From contig DJEE01000084.1 of the NCBI GenBank assembly GCA_002431805.1, positions 3,900 through 10,200 on the forward strand: DNA of 6,301 bases, read 5' to 3'. Origin of the DNA: Eggerthellaceae bacterium UBA5906. GTDB taxonomy: Bacteria > Actinomycetota > Coriobacteriia > Coriobacteriales > Eggerthellaceae. The notes under the pieces are model-generated. The model was not told the origin of the DNA, did not search any database, and worked only from the letters and a program-made list of their open reading frames with translations. Position 1 is the first letter of the stretch; each line of letters begins with the position of its first letter. The position numbers and the translations under genes are program-made. This document shows, piece after piece, positions 6,122 through 6,301 of the stretch.

Positions 6122-6301
6122 AGCCGCGATGAGGTCGTCAACCGTTTCGTTGTCGAAGGCGAAATAGCCGCCGGCTAGGCGCAGCACGCCGCGGTAGAAG
6201 CGTGTTTCCACCAGCTGCAGCGCACGGTTGGAAAACGCATCGTACCAGTTCAAGATATGCTCACGTAAGCACAACCTCGTGCGGTGCACCTCTGCCGCCG
6301 C
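6110..6301 (-). CDS. C-terminal part of a second TorD-like chaperone, start beyond the right edge
   Basis: The minus strand from the right edge reads 63 codons in one frame to a TAG at 6110-6112. The peptide contains LREHILNWYDAFSNRALQL and then ETRFYRGVLRLAGGYFAFD. This fits the last helices of the TorD/NarJ-like chaperones, where a HLxxWxxxF motif is followed by FYxxLxxLxxxFL. Coding quality is good: codons use G or C in third position at most sites and no stop occurs, while the other minus frame I read through most of the stretch (the one ending at the TAG complementary to 6118-6120) gives no recognisable protein. It converges on lysR and overlaps it by 12 bp (6110-6121). A second chaperone suggests that another molybdoenzyme operon lies to the right. 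The N-terminal two thirds are not visible, so the family call rests on a short stretch and could be wrong. Confidence 0.7.
   Translation of the reverse strand, partial: AAAEVHRTRLCLREHILNWYDAFSNRALQLVETRFYRGVLRLAGGYFAFDNETVDDLIAALEA

Overview
The window is GC-rich throughout, with strong AGGAGG-type ribosome binding sites and tightly packed genes. It holds an operon for a Tat-exported, membrane-anchored molybdopterin oxidoreductase of the DMSO reductase (DmsABC) type. A LysR-family regulator is transcribed divergently from it. The base composition, the long Tat-exported molybdoenzyme with its own ferredoxin, TorD-like chaperone and anchor, and the start of what looks like a second such cluster at the right edge suggest an anaerobic, respiration-rich actinobacterium of the Eggerthellaceae/Coriobacteriia kind. 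That placement is an inference from style and gene content, not from a marker gene.

Layout from the right. On the minus strand, 5082 down to the left edge carries four genes in the order catalytic subunit (2209-5082), four-cluster ferredoxin subunit (1613-2191), TorD/DmsD-like chaperone (714-1616) and DmsC-like membrane anchor (709 to the left edge, incomplete). Junctions are 17 bp, a 4-bp GTGA stop/start overlap, and 4 bp, so this is one transcription unit with translational coupling. A 136-bp intergenic region (5083-5218) separates the operon from the plus-strand lysR gene (5219-6121). It contains a clear TATAAT for lysR, a plausible promoter for the operon on the other strand, and two TGCT-N5-(A/T)GCA dyads of the T-N11-A LysR-box type. 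The dyads are centred about 66 and 43 bp upstream of the predicted operon start. At the right edge, 6110-6301 on the minus strand is the C-terminal end of another TorD-like chaperone, overlapping the end of lysR by 12 bp.

How it should work. The catalytic subunit folds around bis-MGD and one [4Fe-4S] cluster in the cytoplasm with help from the chaperone, which typically also guards the Tat signal. It then crosses the membrane with the ferredoxin subunit, which has no signal of its own. The anchor, which keeps the histidine equivalent to E. coli DmsC His65, passes electrons from menaquinol through four [4Fe-4S] clusters to the catalytic subunit, which reduces an extracytoplasmic acceptor. The LysR protein presumably senses that acceptor or a related compound and switches the operon on. 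The substrate cannot be read from the sequence. A gap-free comparison with recalled DMSO/TMAO reductase sequence places a cysteine, not the usual serine, at the molybdenum-ligand position, so DMSO should not be assumed.
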